DNA of 64,000 bases from Rosa chinensis (lineage: Eukaryota > Streptophyta > Magnoliopsida > Rosales > Rosaceae), in NCBI RefSeq assembly GCF_002994745.2, contig NW_020126830.1, positions 1-64,000 of the forward strand, read 5' to 3'. Positions within the stretch are counted from its first letter, which is position 1, and each line of letters opens with the position of its first letter. Made by a program: the position numbers and the translations under genes. Below are positions 47,241 to 58,337 of this stretch, piece by piece. A model generated the notes under the pieces. That model was not told the origin of the DNA and did not search any database. It saw only the letters and a list, made by a program, of their open reading frames with translations.

Positions 47241-48127
47241 ATAATTGATTAATTATCTCAACAACAGAAGTTAAAGTACTGCAAAGACTGTCTCACGCGC
47301 CACCAACAGTGGTGGCGCGTGACACCACGCGCCGGTACCACCTCCACCACGGCTACCAAATTCCATGTATAGCTACAACTCGACCCACTGATTAATTTTC
47401 TCAACTACAACACACCCCAATATTACCTGGAAATGGTCGAATTCGGCCGGCGAAGATAACCCAGAAATTCAAGAACCCTAGGTTATCGATCGGCCTCTAC
47501 ACGGCAAATCTTGATTCGAGGCTAGGGCGAAATGATCTCCGTCGAAAATCGAGCCTTCGACGCCGATATGGTGACCGGAGATGGCCGAATCGTCGGAATC
47601 GACAATAGTGGCGAACTACTACAGTAATTTCCACCGCTTAAAATCGAGCTTCTCCGGCCAAATCTCCGCCAAATACCTCCACAGATGTGACAAGGGAAGG
47701 AGACGAGCTTGGGGATGGCCGGATTGCGTCGTGGGTCGGCCGGAGGAGGGAGAAATCGAAGGAAGAAAATCGGGCCGGAAGGAGAAGGATCGGGAAGGAG
47801 AAGAGAGAGTTACCGGGGGCTAGTAGATTTTCCGAAAATGGAAATCTACCAACAGTAACTTCTATATATAATATAAATTACATGAACAGTAACTTCTACA
47901 TTTTTGGCCATAACTCTCACATACTAAGTCCAATTTTTACGCACCACATATGCACGCGCTCGGTTTAAAGTCCTCTACAACTTTACAGAGAACATTCCTC
48001 AAATTTGACCCGAACAAAAAGTCAACTTTAGGGCCACTAAAATATCGATAAAAAGTAAAATTGAAAGTATCGACAATTACCGTCCAAATAGTGAGTAAAT
48101 CGTTAATTCTAGGTTCGGGACGTAACA
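47241..48127 (-). mobile_element. LTR-E, truncated 3' LTR
   Basis: It matches 54759-55665. On the plus strand it ends in gttcgggacgtaaca, next to the PPT at 48128-48140 (in reverse ttaagggggagatt). The remaining two-thirds of the LTR is lost at the junction with the Element I leader. Relative to the other LTR it lacks many single bases, for example in the 'aaaaaagtaaaaattg' stretch. Confidence 0.8.
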
Positions 48128-48139
48128 ATCTCCCCCTTA

Positions 48140-49663
48140 AAAAAATTTCGACCTCGAAATTAACATACCTGCTAGAAAATAGGTGAGGATACTGCCTTCT
48201 CATTTGCTCTTCTGGTTCCAAGTAGCCTCTTCTACCATATGATTACTCCAAAGCACCTTGACCAAGGGTATTGTTTTGTTCCTGAGTATCTTCTCCTCCT
48301 ATCAAGTATTTGAACCGGTTTTTCTCATATGTCAAGTCTTCCCTCAATCGGATAGGTGCTCTTGTAGAACATGAGAGGATCAGCAACATACTTGCGAAGC
48401 ATGGAGACATGGAAGACATCATGTACTCTGGATAATCTTGGAGGTAGTGCTAAACGATAAGCAATTCACAATTCGCTCCGTGATTTCATATGGTCCAATG
48501 TATCTAGGGCTAAGCTTCCCGCGTTTCCCAAATCTTACAATACCCTTCCATGGAGATAGCTTCAAGAATACCCAGTCACCTACTTGAAACTCCAAATCTT
48601 CCTTCTGTTATCTGCATAACTCTTTTGTCTACTCTGAGCCGTTTTAAGTTTTCCTTGATCACTTTGACCTTTTCAGTTGTAATTTGTACCAATTCTGGAC
48701 CAATAAGTTTCCTTTCTCCTACTTCATTCCAACATAGAGGGGTACGACATTGCTTACCATAAAGGGCTTCATAAGGAGCCATGCCAATGCTGGAGTGATA
48801 ACTGTTATTATACGCAAACTCTATCAATGTGACATGATTATCCCAATTCCCTTTGAATTGCAAAACACAAGCTCTCAACATGTCTTCCAATGTTTGAATG
48901 GTCCTTTCCGTCTGTCCATCTGTTTGCGGGTGAAACGCGTACTAAACTGAGACTGAGTGCCCAAAGCCTCCATCAGCTCACGCCAGAACTTTGAAGTGAA
49001 ACGAGGACACGATCAGAAGTAATAGAGACGGGTGTGCGTGGAGTTTCACTATCTCATTCATGTATAACTCTGCATATTTATCCATTTTATAAGTCTTGCT
49101 GACAGGTAAGAAATGTGCAGATTTAGTAAGCCGGTCCACAATTACCCAAATGCTATCATGACCATTACGACTACATGGTAACCCTGATACGAAGTCCATA
49201 GTAATGTGCTCCCACTTCCATTCTGGTATCGGTAATGGCTGTAACAAACCTGAGGGCTTTTGTCTTTCTGCTTTCACTTGTTGACACACTAGACATCTTC
49301 TTACATAAGCTGCAATTTCCCTCTTTATGTTAGGCCACCAGTAGTATTCCTTAAGAGTCCGATACATTTGGTTCCACCAGGATGCATGGCATAAGCAGAA
49401 CTATGAGCCTCCTCTAGTATTTCCTGTTTACGATCATCCTGATCGGGTACACAAATTCTATTCCCGCTCATCAAGGCTCCATCCCCTCTGACAATAAAGT
49501 CTTCTCTAGCTCCATTCTCCACTACCTCTCTCAATTCTTGTAGAGCTTCATCATGTAGTTGTGCCTCTCGTACTTTGTCAATAAGGATTGGTCTCACATG
49601 AAAACTGGCTATTAAGGCTGCAGATTCATTAGTCACTTCCAAATTAACTCCTGTAGCTCGCAA
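48140..49663 (-). pseudogene. INT: Element E integrase with chromodomain-like tail
   Basis: Minus-strand pieces in order: 49663-49325 (N-terminal, with AYAMHPGGTKC, the His part of HHCC); 49367-48978 (YYWWPNIKREIAAYVRRC, with CLVCQQVKAERQKPSG completing the zinc site, and WEHITMDFVSGLP with the first catalytic Asp); 48890-48576 ([20 protein letters not shown] and the C-terminal region); then 48300-48170, where PLVKVLWSNHMVEEATW and EEQMRRQYPHLF fit the degenerate chromodomain end of Tekay/Del elements. The stretch with the second Asp and the Glu is damaged. Several frameshifts make it inactive. Confidence 0.8.
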
Positions 49664-50807
49664 TTCATAAAGAAGTGGAACCCGGACTGTTTCAAATGTG
49701 ACAAGGAAGGGGAGGGTAACAGGGAAGGATAAGATTTCCTACTAAGAGCGTCAGCTACCACATTGGCCCTTCCCGGATGATACTCGATCGTACAATAATA
49801 ATCTTTAATCAACTCCAACCATCTTCTTTGCCTCAAATTTATCTCTTTTGTGTAAGTAAATATTGAAGATCTTGTGGTCCGTAAAGATTTGACATCGAGC
49901 TCCATATAAATAGTGCCTCCAAAGTTTAAGTGCAAGTACTACCGCAGCTAATTCAAGGTCATGTGTCGGATAATTTAACTCATGCGGCTTCAATTGTCTA
50001 GAGGCATAGGCAATCACTTTTCCATGTTGCATCAGAACACAACCCAAGCTTCCCTCGAGGCGTCACTGTATACCACATATTCCCCACTATCATCAGGCAA
50101 AGCTAGGACCGGAGCACTAGTTAAACGCCTCTTGAGCTCTTGAAACTTTGCTCACACTCTTCTGACCAAACAAACTTCACACCTTCCTAGTCAACCTAGT
50201 AAGAGGAGTTGCAATCCTTGAGAATCTTGTACGAATCGCTGGTAATAACCTGCCAAACCCAAGAAACTACGAATCTCTGTCACTGAAGTAGGTCTTTCCC
50301 AATTTAACACCGCTTTTACCTTCTGAGGGTCCACACTAATACCTTCTGCAGAAACAATATGACCCAAGAATCCTATGCTGTTAAGCCAAAATTCACATTT
50401 ATTGAACTTCGCATACAACTGGGCCTCCTCAAGGTTCGCAATACAATTCTTAGATGTTTGGCGTGTTGACTATCGTCCTTAGAGTACACCAAGATATCAT
50501 CGATGAACACAATCACGAAACGATCAAGGTAAGGGCGGAACACTCGATTCATGAGGTCCATAAAAGCTGCAGGAGCATTAGTTAACCCAAACGGCATTAC
50601 CCTGAATTCATAGTGACCATAACGTGATCGAAAAGCAGTCTTGGGTATATCAGACTCCCTTATCCGCAACTGATGATAACCCGATCTCAAATCGATTTTA
50701 GAAAAGACCTTGGCTCCTCTCAACTGATCAAAGAGATCGTCAATACGAGGCAAAGGGTATTTATTCTGCACAGTAACCCTATTCAACTTCCGATAATCAA
50801 TGCACAA
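49633..50807 (-). pseudogene. RT-RH: Element E reverse transcriptase and RNase H
   Basis: From 50807 the minus strand reads [37 protein letters not shown] with the first Asp, [17 protein letters not shown], and [11 protein letters not shown] with the catalytic pair near 50500. A shift leads to 50418-50191 ([30 protein letters not shown]). RNase H follows at 50047-49805 ([38 protein letters not shown]) and 49935-49633 (YHPGRANVVADALSRK). At least three frame changes separate these blocks. Confidence 0.88.
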
Positions 50808-51752
50808 CCTTAAAGAGCCATCCTTCTTCTTAACAAATAAAACCGGGGCACCCCAAGGGACACTAGATTGGATGAATCCTTATCCACTAATTCCTGTAAC
50901 TGGGTCTTCAACTCTTTTAATTCAGCTGGAGCCATCCGGTATGGTGCCAAAGATATGGGGGTGGTGCTAGGGAGCAAATCGATAGTAAAATCTATCTCCC
51001 TAACAGGGGGTAAACCAGGTAATTCATCAGGAAATACATCTGGAAATTTCCTAACCACCGGTATCTCTCTAATACTCAACTCCTCCCTGTTAGTATCCAC
51101 TACATGTGCAAATAAGCCTGACTCCCCTTATTCAACAGCTTCTCAGCGATCAAAGCGGAAATCATACAAGAAGCTAGAACATTACGATCACCCTGAAAGG
51201 TAATTAATTGCTTCCCTGGACTTTGAAAAACCACAATCTTACGGAAGCAATCAATATTGGCCCGGTGAGTCGCTAAAAACTCCATCCCAAGATTACATCA
51301 AATTCAACAAGATCTAAAGGAATTAAATCAACTTCCAAATTAACACCCTCAATCAAAACACCACAACCTCTAAAAACCCACTCTATCTTAAACGACGCTC
51401 CCGCAGGCAATAATACATACCATTCACCAATAAGAAGCGATGATGGCACATTAGCAAAACATGCAAATCTACTTGACATAAAAGAATGCGAAGCACCAGG
51501 ATCAATTAAAGTATAAGCAGGCTGACCAAAAACATACAACGTACCAATAATAACATCTGGTGAGTCGCGACCCTCCTGCTGAGTCATGGCATGCAACCTA
51601 GCATGAGTGGTGGGACGTCCTCTCTGACCCCTACCCCGCTGCGGGCTGCCACGAGCTGCTGAACTGATACGGGTACCGCTAGAAGAAGCAAGTACCACCA
51701 GTAGAAGTACAGGCAGATGACTGACCAGCGGTCTGAAAAGGGGTAGATGCAA
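50808..51752 (-). pseudogene. PR: Element E aspartic protease and linker to RT
   Basis: The minus strand 51752-51273 carries the protease core with YTLIDPGASHSFMS (the DPGA form common in plant chromoviruses) and the later VEFDVILGWSF. It continues at 51285-51100 (MEFLATHRANIDC) and, after a shift, at 51100-50810 with [14 protein letters not shown] and [12 protein letters not shown], the standard lead-in to RT. The order and spacing are normal for a Tekay/Del gag-pol. The frame changes break it. Confidence 0.85.
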
Positions 51753-52811
51753 CTCTCTGGGTCAATAGAGGGCAATCCCTCCTAAAGTGGTCCCGCTGTC
51801 CACACTCAAAGCACCCAACTGGCTGGTATTGCCCAAACTGGGCTGGCTGACTTGCTGGAGTCCTGTGCTGACTACTAAAACCAGCCCTGCTCTGCCCAAA
51901 CTGGCGTCCACTAGACTGTCCCCGAGTGAATCTCCTGATACGCCCCGCGTCTAAAACGATATCCGGCACTAGATCCACTACTATGTCCACTGCCTACTGA
52001 AGATCCAGACCCAGAGGTAGAAGCAGCCTTCTTGGATGGACCTGACTGGGGCCACCCAAATCTCGAGGTCGGACACCAGATAGAAACATAGTCTCCAATC
52101 GCAGAGCAGCATTAACTGCCTCAGGATAAGTATTAAATGGCACTCCTGTTAACTGCAATTCATCAACAAACCTGTAGATCCATCAGGGTAATTACTAGCA
52201 CGTTACAGGCAGTTAACAATTAACAATTTTAGTGCCGGTAATTACTAGCACCCCAATCCATCAACAAACCTGTAGATCCGTTCGCTCTCAGTGCCAACCA
52301 GATCAGGCACAAACTGAGCTAACTGGGTGAACCGCTGCTCAAACTCCGTAACAGTCATGTCCCCCTTCTCTAAATGTAGGAACTCATATTTCATCCTGTC
52401 ACGGATAGCTGTACCATAATACCGCCCAGTAAAATGTTCCTTGAACTGTTCCCAAGTGATTGGGCCATCATTCCCTAATTCCCGGCTAGTATAAGCCCAC
52501 CAATCAAAAGCCACACCATCAAGGAAGTCCACTGCTAAACCCACTTTTCGGTGCTCCGGGCAATGAATCTGAGTAAAGACCCTCTCCATTTTGTTCAGCC
52601 AATTTTGAGCATCCATAGCATCAGGAGCATGGGAGAAGCTATAAGCTCCATGCCTCTTCGCTCGCTCCATGGTAAAGTCGGTTCTGGAGCCCGGAAGCGC
52701 TGCAGTCAACTGCTGAACAATACGTCCCAAAGCTTCCGCTATTCCTCTAGGAGCATTCTCATCTCCTGGAATGGGAGGGGTCTCCCCACGAGTCCGACGT
52801 CTAGGAGGCAT
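51679..52811 (-). pseudogene. gag: Element E gag, interrupted by a 98-bp insertion-duplication
   Basis: It starts MPPRRRTRGETPP at 52811 and carries a Ty3/gypsy capsid domain (WLNKMERVFTQIHCPEHRKV, FDWWAYTSRELG, FKEHFTGRYYG, MTVTEFEQRFTQLAQFVPDL) to ERIYRFVDGL near 52250. An insertion of about 98 bp (52162-52259), bounded by copies of 'catcaacaaacctgtagatc', then breaks the frame. Beyond it the reading resumes (GVPFNTYPEAVNAALRLETM). A zinc knuckle, CFECGQRDHFRRDC, lies in 51990-51679. Gag would bind element RNA in the particle. Confidence 0.85.
52161..52279. repeat. Direct repeats bounding a small insertion in Element E gag
   Basis: A 21-base sequence beginning catcaacaaacctgtagatc is at 52161 and again at 52259. 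Between them, ggtaattactagcac occurs at 52187 and again at 52237. Bases 52189-52205 are the exact reverse complement of 55680-55696, just beyond Element E. This looks like filler or template-switch DNA. Confidence 0.75.
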
Positions 52812-53004
52812 AGCACCTGAGATTGAAAAAGAATTAGATGACTCACATCCAAGGTACTATATAACTACCTTATACACTTGAAGAACATACTAGCATCGAA
52901 GAGCACACGATGGGGATCCGCCGCGGTCGGGCCATCACTCGGAAGATATTATACGTCCTCAAATATATAAAGTAGTATAATTGACAGGAAACGGAAAACC
53001 TAAT

Positions 53005-53016
53005 GCTCTGATACCA
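53005..53016 (-). other. Primer-binding site of Element E (initiator tRNA-Met type)
   Basis: In reverse it reads TGGTATCAGAGC, two bases from the LTR. The plus-strand LTR terminus is tattagg where tgttagg would be expected, so the terminal dinucleotide is mutated on this side. Confidence 0.85.
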
Positions 53017-53018
53017 AC

Positions 53019-55665
53019 TATTAGGACCCACCCCAGAATTACCCTCCTAACTCCAAGATGGACCCGCGGGGCCCACTTTTCGAAAAAATTCGACAGAACT
53101 TCCCCTAAAAGTGGACAACCCTAAACCTGCTGAAAACACTTCTAAGTATAATAATTTCTATGCTTGAAGCCACCCTGCTTCCAAGCAACAATCCGCAAAT
53201 TCCAAGTATAAACTTCGTACTACACAAACATAACCATTTATATAAATTACAACCCAGCAAATCAAATCTTTCAACTTTCTCCAATATTATACAACTCCCA
53301 TACACTCATAATTATACAAATGTATAAATCCACCCTTTTAAAGTAATCAGAGCAACCTAAAGAACACCTCGAAATGTAATACATAAAGTAGGTTAACAAA
53401 TAACCTACTGTGGATAGATGGCAAAGGTGGTGCTAGCCTCCACTCCTAAGCCGGTCAGCAACGCTGCGATCTAGGCAATTGAAACCAAAGGGCCCATGGG
53501 AATGTACATAAAAACGTTAGCGTGAGTGGACAAAATAAATAAGTATAAAGGAAGAAAAGTTTATACTTTCCCACAAATTTACATTATAAAAAAACTCGAT
53601 GCATGCAACGTTATAAAACGTATTTCTTTAAATTTAAAACTCGTGAAAAACATACCAGCCCCGCTGGTTAAAAGAAAACAGACTAGCCCCGCTAGTCAAG
53701 TAACGATAAAATATGGGGAAGAGATTTCACCATACCAAAGAAAGGAGCCTCCCATGCTCGGGTCGGAGTGTCCCACACTCTGGAGCATCCCATGCTCTGC
53801 TCTTACTCACCCACAAACACATAGTAAGCAGGGAGGAGTACTAATAGGCTAGCTAGCAATAAAATATAGCGACCCAGGTATGGTGGGTAAAAACTATTCA
53901 AATCCAATAAATCTGTAAGGCTTCCCCATATCCCACGAATAAAGAAAACACGGGTACGATTCCCAACCGTACCCGGAAATTCTCGTAAAGTCGTATAAAC
54001 TAACAGCGTGTCCCACACGCTACAGAAATAAGTAGATTGTCAATGAGGCATTCCCAATGCTAAAATCGAAAATCGATAAATAGACATGGAGATTTACTCC
54101 AACAAAATTCAATTTGCAAATAAAGTCTCAAATCGACGAATATAAATATAATATAAATGGTATAAATCCGGAAATCACATCGAAAACAATTCGTCGAAAA
54201 ATCAACATCAAATATAAATTCGAATCCGAGCATAACAACTTAATAACCGAAGCTCACAACCGGTATAAATCATAAATACTTCACAAAATCATTATTGGAA
54301 ACAAATCCATGAGATAAATTGTAATCAAATTCCTATGCTCGGAAAATAATATGTTAATTAAATAGAACATGCTTTAATAAATAAATGCATGCATCACTTA
54401 TTCAAGAACAAAACTCCACTCACAGTGTACGGCTAAGCCTGCCGTCGATCCGAACCCTCCTCGAGGAATCCTCCTCACGTCCTGTACAATATAACATTCG
54501 TAAACCCATAATTACTGGATGGAAAACTAAATTACGATAAATAAAACCAACCCTAACATTATCATTATTTGCCCAAATCCTCCCAATCTTCTTCACTAAT
54601 ATTATTCCCTTAATGTATGGGCTTTAGGGCCGAATCAAGGAAATCCGATGGATGGATTCCTCGCAATTCAATTAACAATTCCACCATTGAACAACATCAA
54701 AATCCATATTCATTCCATCTCCAATTCTATCACAAAGCTGCAATTATGAAACTAGATGTATAATTGATTAATTATCTCAACAACAGAAGTTAAAGTCCGG
54801 CCAAAGACTGTCTCACGCGCCACCAACAGTGGCGGCGCGTGGCACCCATGCGCCGGTACCAACCTCCACCACCGGCTACCAAATTCCATGTATAGCTACA
54901 ACTCGACCCATTGATTAATTTTCTCAACTACAACACACCCCAATTTTACCTGGAAATGGTCGAATTCGGCCGGCGAAGATAACCCAGAAATTCAAGAACC
55001 TAGGTTATCGATTCGGCCTCTACACGGCAAATATTGATTCGAGGCTAGGGGCGAAATGATCTCCGTCGAAAACCGAGCCTTCGACGCGATATGGTGACCG
55101 GAGATGGCCGGAATCGTCGGAAATCGACAATAGTGGCGAACTGCTACAGTAATTTCCCCGCTCAAAATCGAGCTTCTCCGGCCAAATCTCCGCCAAATAC
55201 CTCCATAGATGTGACAAGGGGAAGGAGACGAGCTTGGGGATGGGCGGATTGCGTCGTGGGTCGGCCGGAGGAGGGAGAAATCGAAGGAAGAAAATCGGGC
55301 CGGAAGGGAGAAGGATCGGGGAAGGAGAAGAGAGAGTTACCGGGGGGCTAGGTAGATTTTCCGAAAATGGAAATCTACCAACAGTAACTTCTATATATAT
55401 ATATAAATTACCATGAACAGTAACTTCTACATTTTTGGCTATAACTCTCACATACTAAGTCCAATTTTTACGCACCACATATGCACGCGCTCGGTTTTAA
55501 AGTCCTCTACAACTTTCACGAAGAACATTTCCTCAAATTTGACCCGAACAAAAAGTCAACTTTTAGGGCCACTAAAATATCGATAAAAAAGTAAAAATTG
55601 AAAGTATTCGACAATTACCGTCCAAATAGTGAGTAAATCGTTAATTCTAGGTTCGGGACATAACA
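53019..55665 (-). mobile_element. LTR-E, 5' LTR
   Basis: This LTR of about 2.65 kb runs from tattaggacccaccccag to gttcgggacataaca. Its last 0.9 kb matches 47241-48127. It has a GC-rich codable stretch (55020-55420) near the sense transcript start, and AT-rich sequence with 'cccacactctggagcatccc' type word repeats around 53750-53800. No host gene is seen inside. Confidence 0.85.
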
Positions 55666-56759
55666 GGATGAATTGCATGTAACGTGCTAGTAATTAGGTT
55701 TGATGCTTTGTGAAACCTAATTCGAAAAAGTAGTGAAGGCTTGCTTTGAGTCGAAATCAGATTATGCATGTGTTGAATAGTTTTGACATGCTTGGATTCG
55801 CATGTTCATCAATTCTTTCTTAAACTTAATGATTTGAAAATGAATTTTCAACGTATGTGTGTATTCAGGTTTTCAAAATAAATTGATTTGGTGCTTTGCT
55901 ATTTCGATTAACATAAGAAAGAAAGTTAAAAGGGACATTGGTTGCTTTGATCTTTGTGTCTTGGTTGATGGCGTTCTTGGTAATAAACAAGATTAAGGGA
56001 TGCATGAATATGTTGATCTTGAATTGTTCTTGATGAATTGTTTTCCAAAAATTCTTCTTTTCCCACCTTTGTATAGAAACGATTTTTAATCTTTAATGTT
56101 TTCTGAAAATTTATGTTTTCAATCTTCAAAACCCCCCTATCTTTATGTTTTGTGTTTTTGTATATTTGTAAATAAATCAAATTAATTTTAGAATTTTTAG
56201 GTAGCATGTAAGCCATAAATAATAAAATAAATAATCTGGAAATATGTTTTTAAATTCGTGAATAGTGTTCCGTGAATAGTAATATATGTATATGTGTTTG
56301 TTATGTGTTTCCTAATTTTTAGGGATTTTTCCTACTTTTTAGGGTGTGCTCCTATTTTTTAGGGATTGGTTCCTAATTTTTAGGAAAGTAGTTAGAGTTA
56401 GTTTTAAACTTGTATTTCTTGTTTGACTTGGTCAATAATTTGTTTTCTTGTAGATTAAGTAATCCTAATTAGTGTATGACTAGTAATCCTTGTTGTATGT
56501 GGATTTCTAATATAACTATGACTTGTAAAATGTATTCTAGTAGGAGTAGGATTCTAATCTAATTATAACTTGGATTCTTTGTAAATTTTGAATTGTTGTC
56601 TATATATACTTGTTATTTTCGTTTGTTTTGTAAATTTTTCTCTTATTTTCGTTTCACATGTAAGTACCCTCAATCCCCGGCTTGAACGATCCCTGCTTAT
56701 TCTATACTAACAACTACATTTTTCAGGGTTTAAATTGGCGATTGCTTTTGCTCGTATCA
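55666..56759 (+). mobile_element. LTR-F fragment (LTR-A/C relative) ending inside a terpene synthase exon
   Basis: The end block 'accctcaatccccggcttga', then 'acgatccctgcttattc', and the terminus ttgctcgtatca at 56759 are the family signature shared with LTR-A and LTR-C. The 5' part is missing at the Element E boundary. A short local repeat, 'cctaatttttagg/cctacttttta', occurs at 56308-56385. No PBS follows; the next base is terpene synthase coding sequence. It is a 3' LTR or solo LTR inserted in that gene. Confidence 0.75.
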
Positions 56760-57389
56760 GGGGATATTGTTACAAGGGACTCCTTTGAGTGGTTGTTCAA
56801 TATTCCTGAAATTGTCAAGGCTTCAGAGTCAGGTGGCAGACTCAAAGATGACATGGCTTCTCATAAGGTACCTGTACTTGACTATTATATTATAATACCT
56901 ACTTTTTTCTTTTTTTTTCTTTTTTTTTTTTGTGGAAGAAAATTTTTATTGAATGAAAAAGAGAACACCCGAGGGATTTGAAAGCCAAATACTCTAGAAG
57001 AAAGATTGATACGTACAGTGTCTTTTGATTAATTAATTTAGTTTACTTTCCTTCCTTCTAACCTAACTTCCTTCATGTTTGTGTAGTTTGAGCAAAAGAG
57101 AGGACATGTCACCTCAGATGTGGAATGCTACATGAAAGAATATGGTGTCACAGAAGAAGAAGCAAAAGTCGCACTGACTAAACAAGTGGATAATGCTTGG
57201 AAGGACATAAATAAAGAATTGTTGAGGATTAACACTATTCCAAGGCCCCTCCTATTCCGAGTTCTCAATCTCACACGGGTGATTGAAGTTCTGTACAAGA
57301 ATGAAGATGGCTATACTCATCCAAGTGGTGTGGTCAAGGGTTTTGTGGCTTCCGTACTGATCAGACTGTACCAATATAAGTCTAAGTAA
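56760..57389 (+). pseudogene. Terpene synthase (TPS-a type), last two exons only
   Basis: Exon remnant 56760-56867 reads GDIVTRDSFEWLFNIPEIVK and, further on, RLKDDMASHK. An intron, gt at 56868 to ag at 57086, follows in phase 0. The last exon, 57087-57389, starts [20 protein letters not shown] and ends RLYQYKSK, stop. The exons together carry the second metal-binding NSE/DTE motif (DDxxSHxxE) and the [19 protein letters not shown] block of sesquiterpene synthases, enzymes that cyclise farnesyl diphosphate in the cytosol. About 137 of the usual 550 residues remain. The DDxxD motif and all upstream exons are absent from the window, and an LTR end abuts the exon, so this copy is broken. Confidence 0.9.
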
Positions 57390-58337
57390 AGTTTGTAGTT
57401 TGTGTTTCCAATAAGTATATAAATTATCAGTTCTTGTAGTAAAATAAGAAGTCGGTCGTCATTTGGAAACGTTTCAAAAACAACTGTGAGATGTCTTAAT
57501 AAAGTATTTTTCTGATTGTCTTCTTCTTCTGAGCTCAATCCTATCTCTAATTGAAATTTTTTTTTTATTAGCCAAAACAAAGATCTTATGATAAAAAAAA
57601 TAATATTCTTTTGACTTGAGTCATAGTGAATATTATTATTGGGAGTAAAACACATCATTGTTTTTCTCTCTTCCTCATCTCAGCCTTTGCCATACCAAAC
57701 AAAGGTTGTGAAAATATTGTAATGCCATATATGAGGAAGACGAAAGGGAGTAGTTAGAAAAGAGTTCCCTCAAAGACTTGATACAAATTTATGCAAATGT
57801 ATGTATCGTTGTCAATATATGGAAGTATTAAGCAAAATTATAGTGCCAAGGAGATTAGTGGCTAGCCACAATCTGGGTAGTAGGAACTAAGGTCACTAAG
57901 CAAATAAGGGAAAATAAAACAAATAAAAAGATAATCTAAGGCACCAAGTCAAGAGTGCAAGCCAGAGCTCCACCAACAGCTGGCCAAAGCTCCGCTATCG
58001 CTAACCAACGCTCTGCCAACTGCTAGCAAGCCTCCGCCCAGCTTGGCGAGTCTCTTCCTCCACCCAGCTTCAAGCTTCTATCTCTGCTGAACTCTCTGCG
58101 TCGGTCATCCCTAGTCAGAAGAATTGCAAAAGCCTGATTTTGGAGAGGCTCTCATCGAAACCGTTGAAGGCAAACGAAGCCAATTTGAGGCAGAAGGGTC
58201 TGAGCTTATTCCTGACAGATCTCAAGTGAGGTGGAGTGTCAAAGATCACGAGCAGGGAGGTAGAACTGGCAACACAAAGCGTTGAAGCTCGGGGCAGTTA
58301 CTCTTGAGGCTGCACGACCTTCCGCTCTCTACACCCA
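57390..58337 (+). other. Downstream flank of the terpene synthase remnant
   Basis: An AATAAA signal at 57498-57503, about 110 bp after the stop codon, is a plausible poly(A) signal. The rest is AT-rich to about 57900. A more GC-balanced stretch follows (57960-58330, with 'agctccaccaacagctgg' type words). I see no gene, repeat family or RNA in it. Confidence 0.45.

Larger units (their letters stand above)
47241..55665 (-). mobile_element. Element E: decayed Tekay/Del-like chromovirus
   Basis: On the minus strand the order is 5' LTR (55665-53019), PBS for initiator tRNA-Met, gag, protease, RT, RNase H, integrase with a chromodomain-like end, PPT, and a truncated 3' LTR (48127-47241). All domains are present but broken by many frame changes. 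The 3' LTR keeps only its first 890 or so bases, so no target duplication can be seen. RT follows the chromovirus pattern (FIDDILVYS) rather than the FMDD of Element I. Confidence 0.85.

Noticed and set aside
53740..53800. Word repeats 'tcccatgctc / tcccacactc' as a regulatory array
   Set aside because: There are only a few short imperfect copies within LTR-E. They resemble the title-like word repeats common in plant LTRs and cannot be tied to a function.
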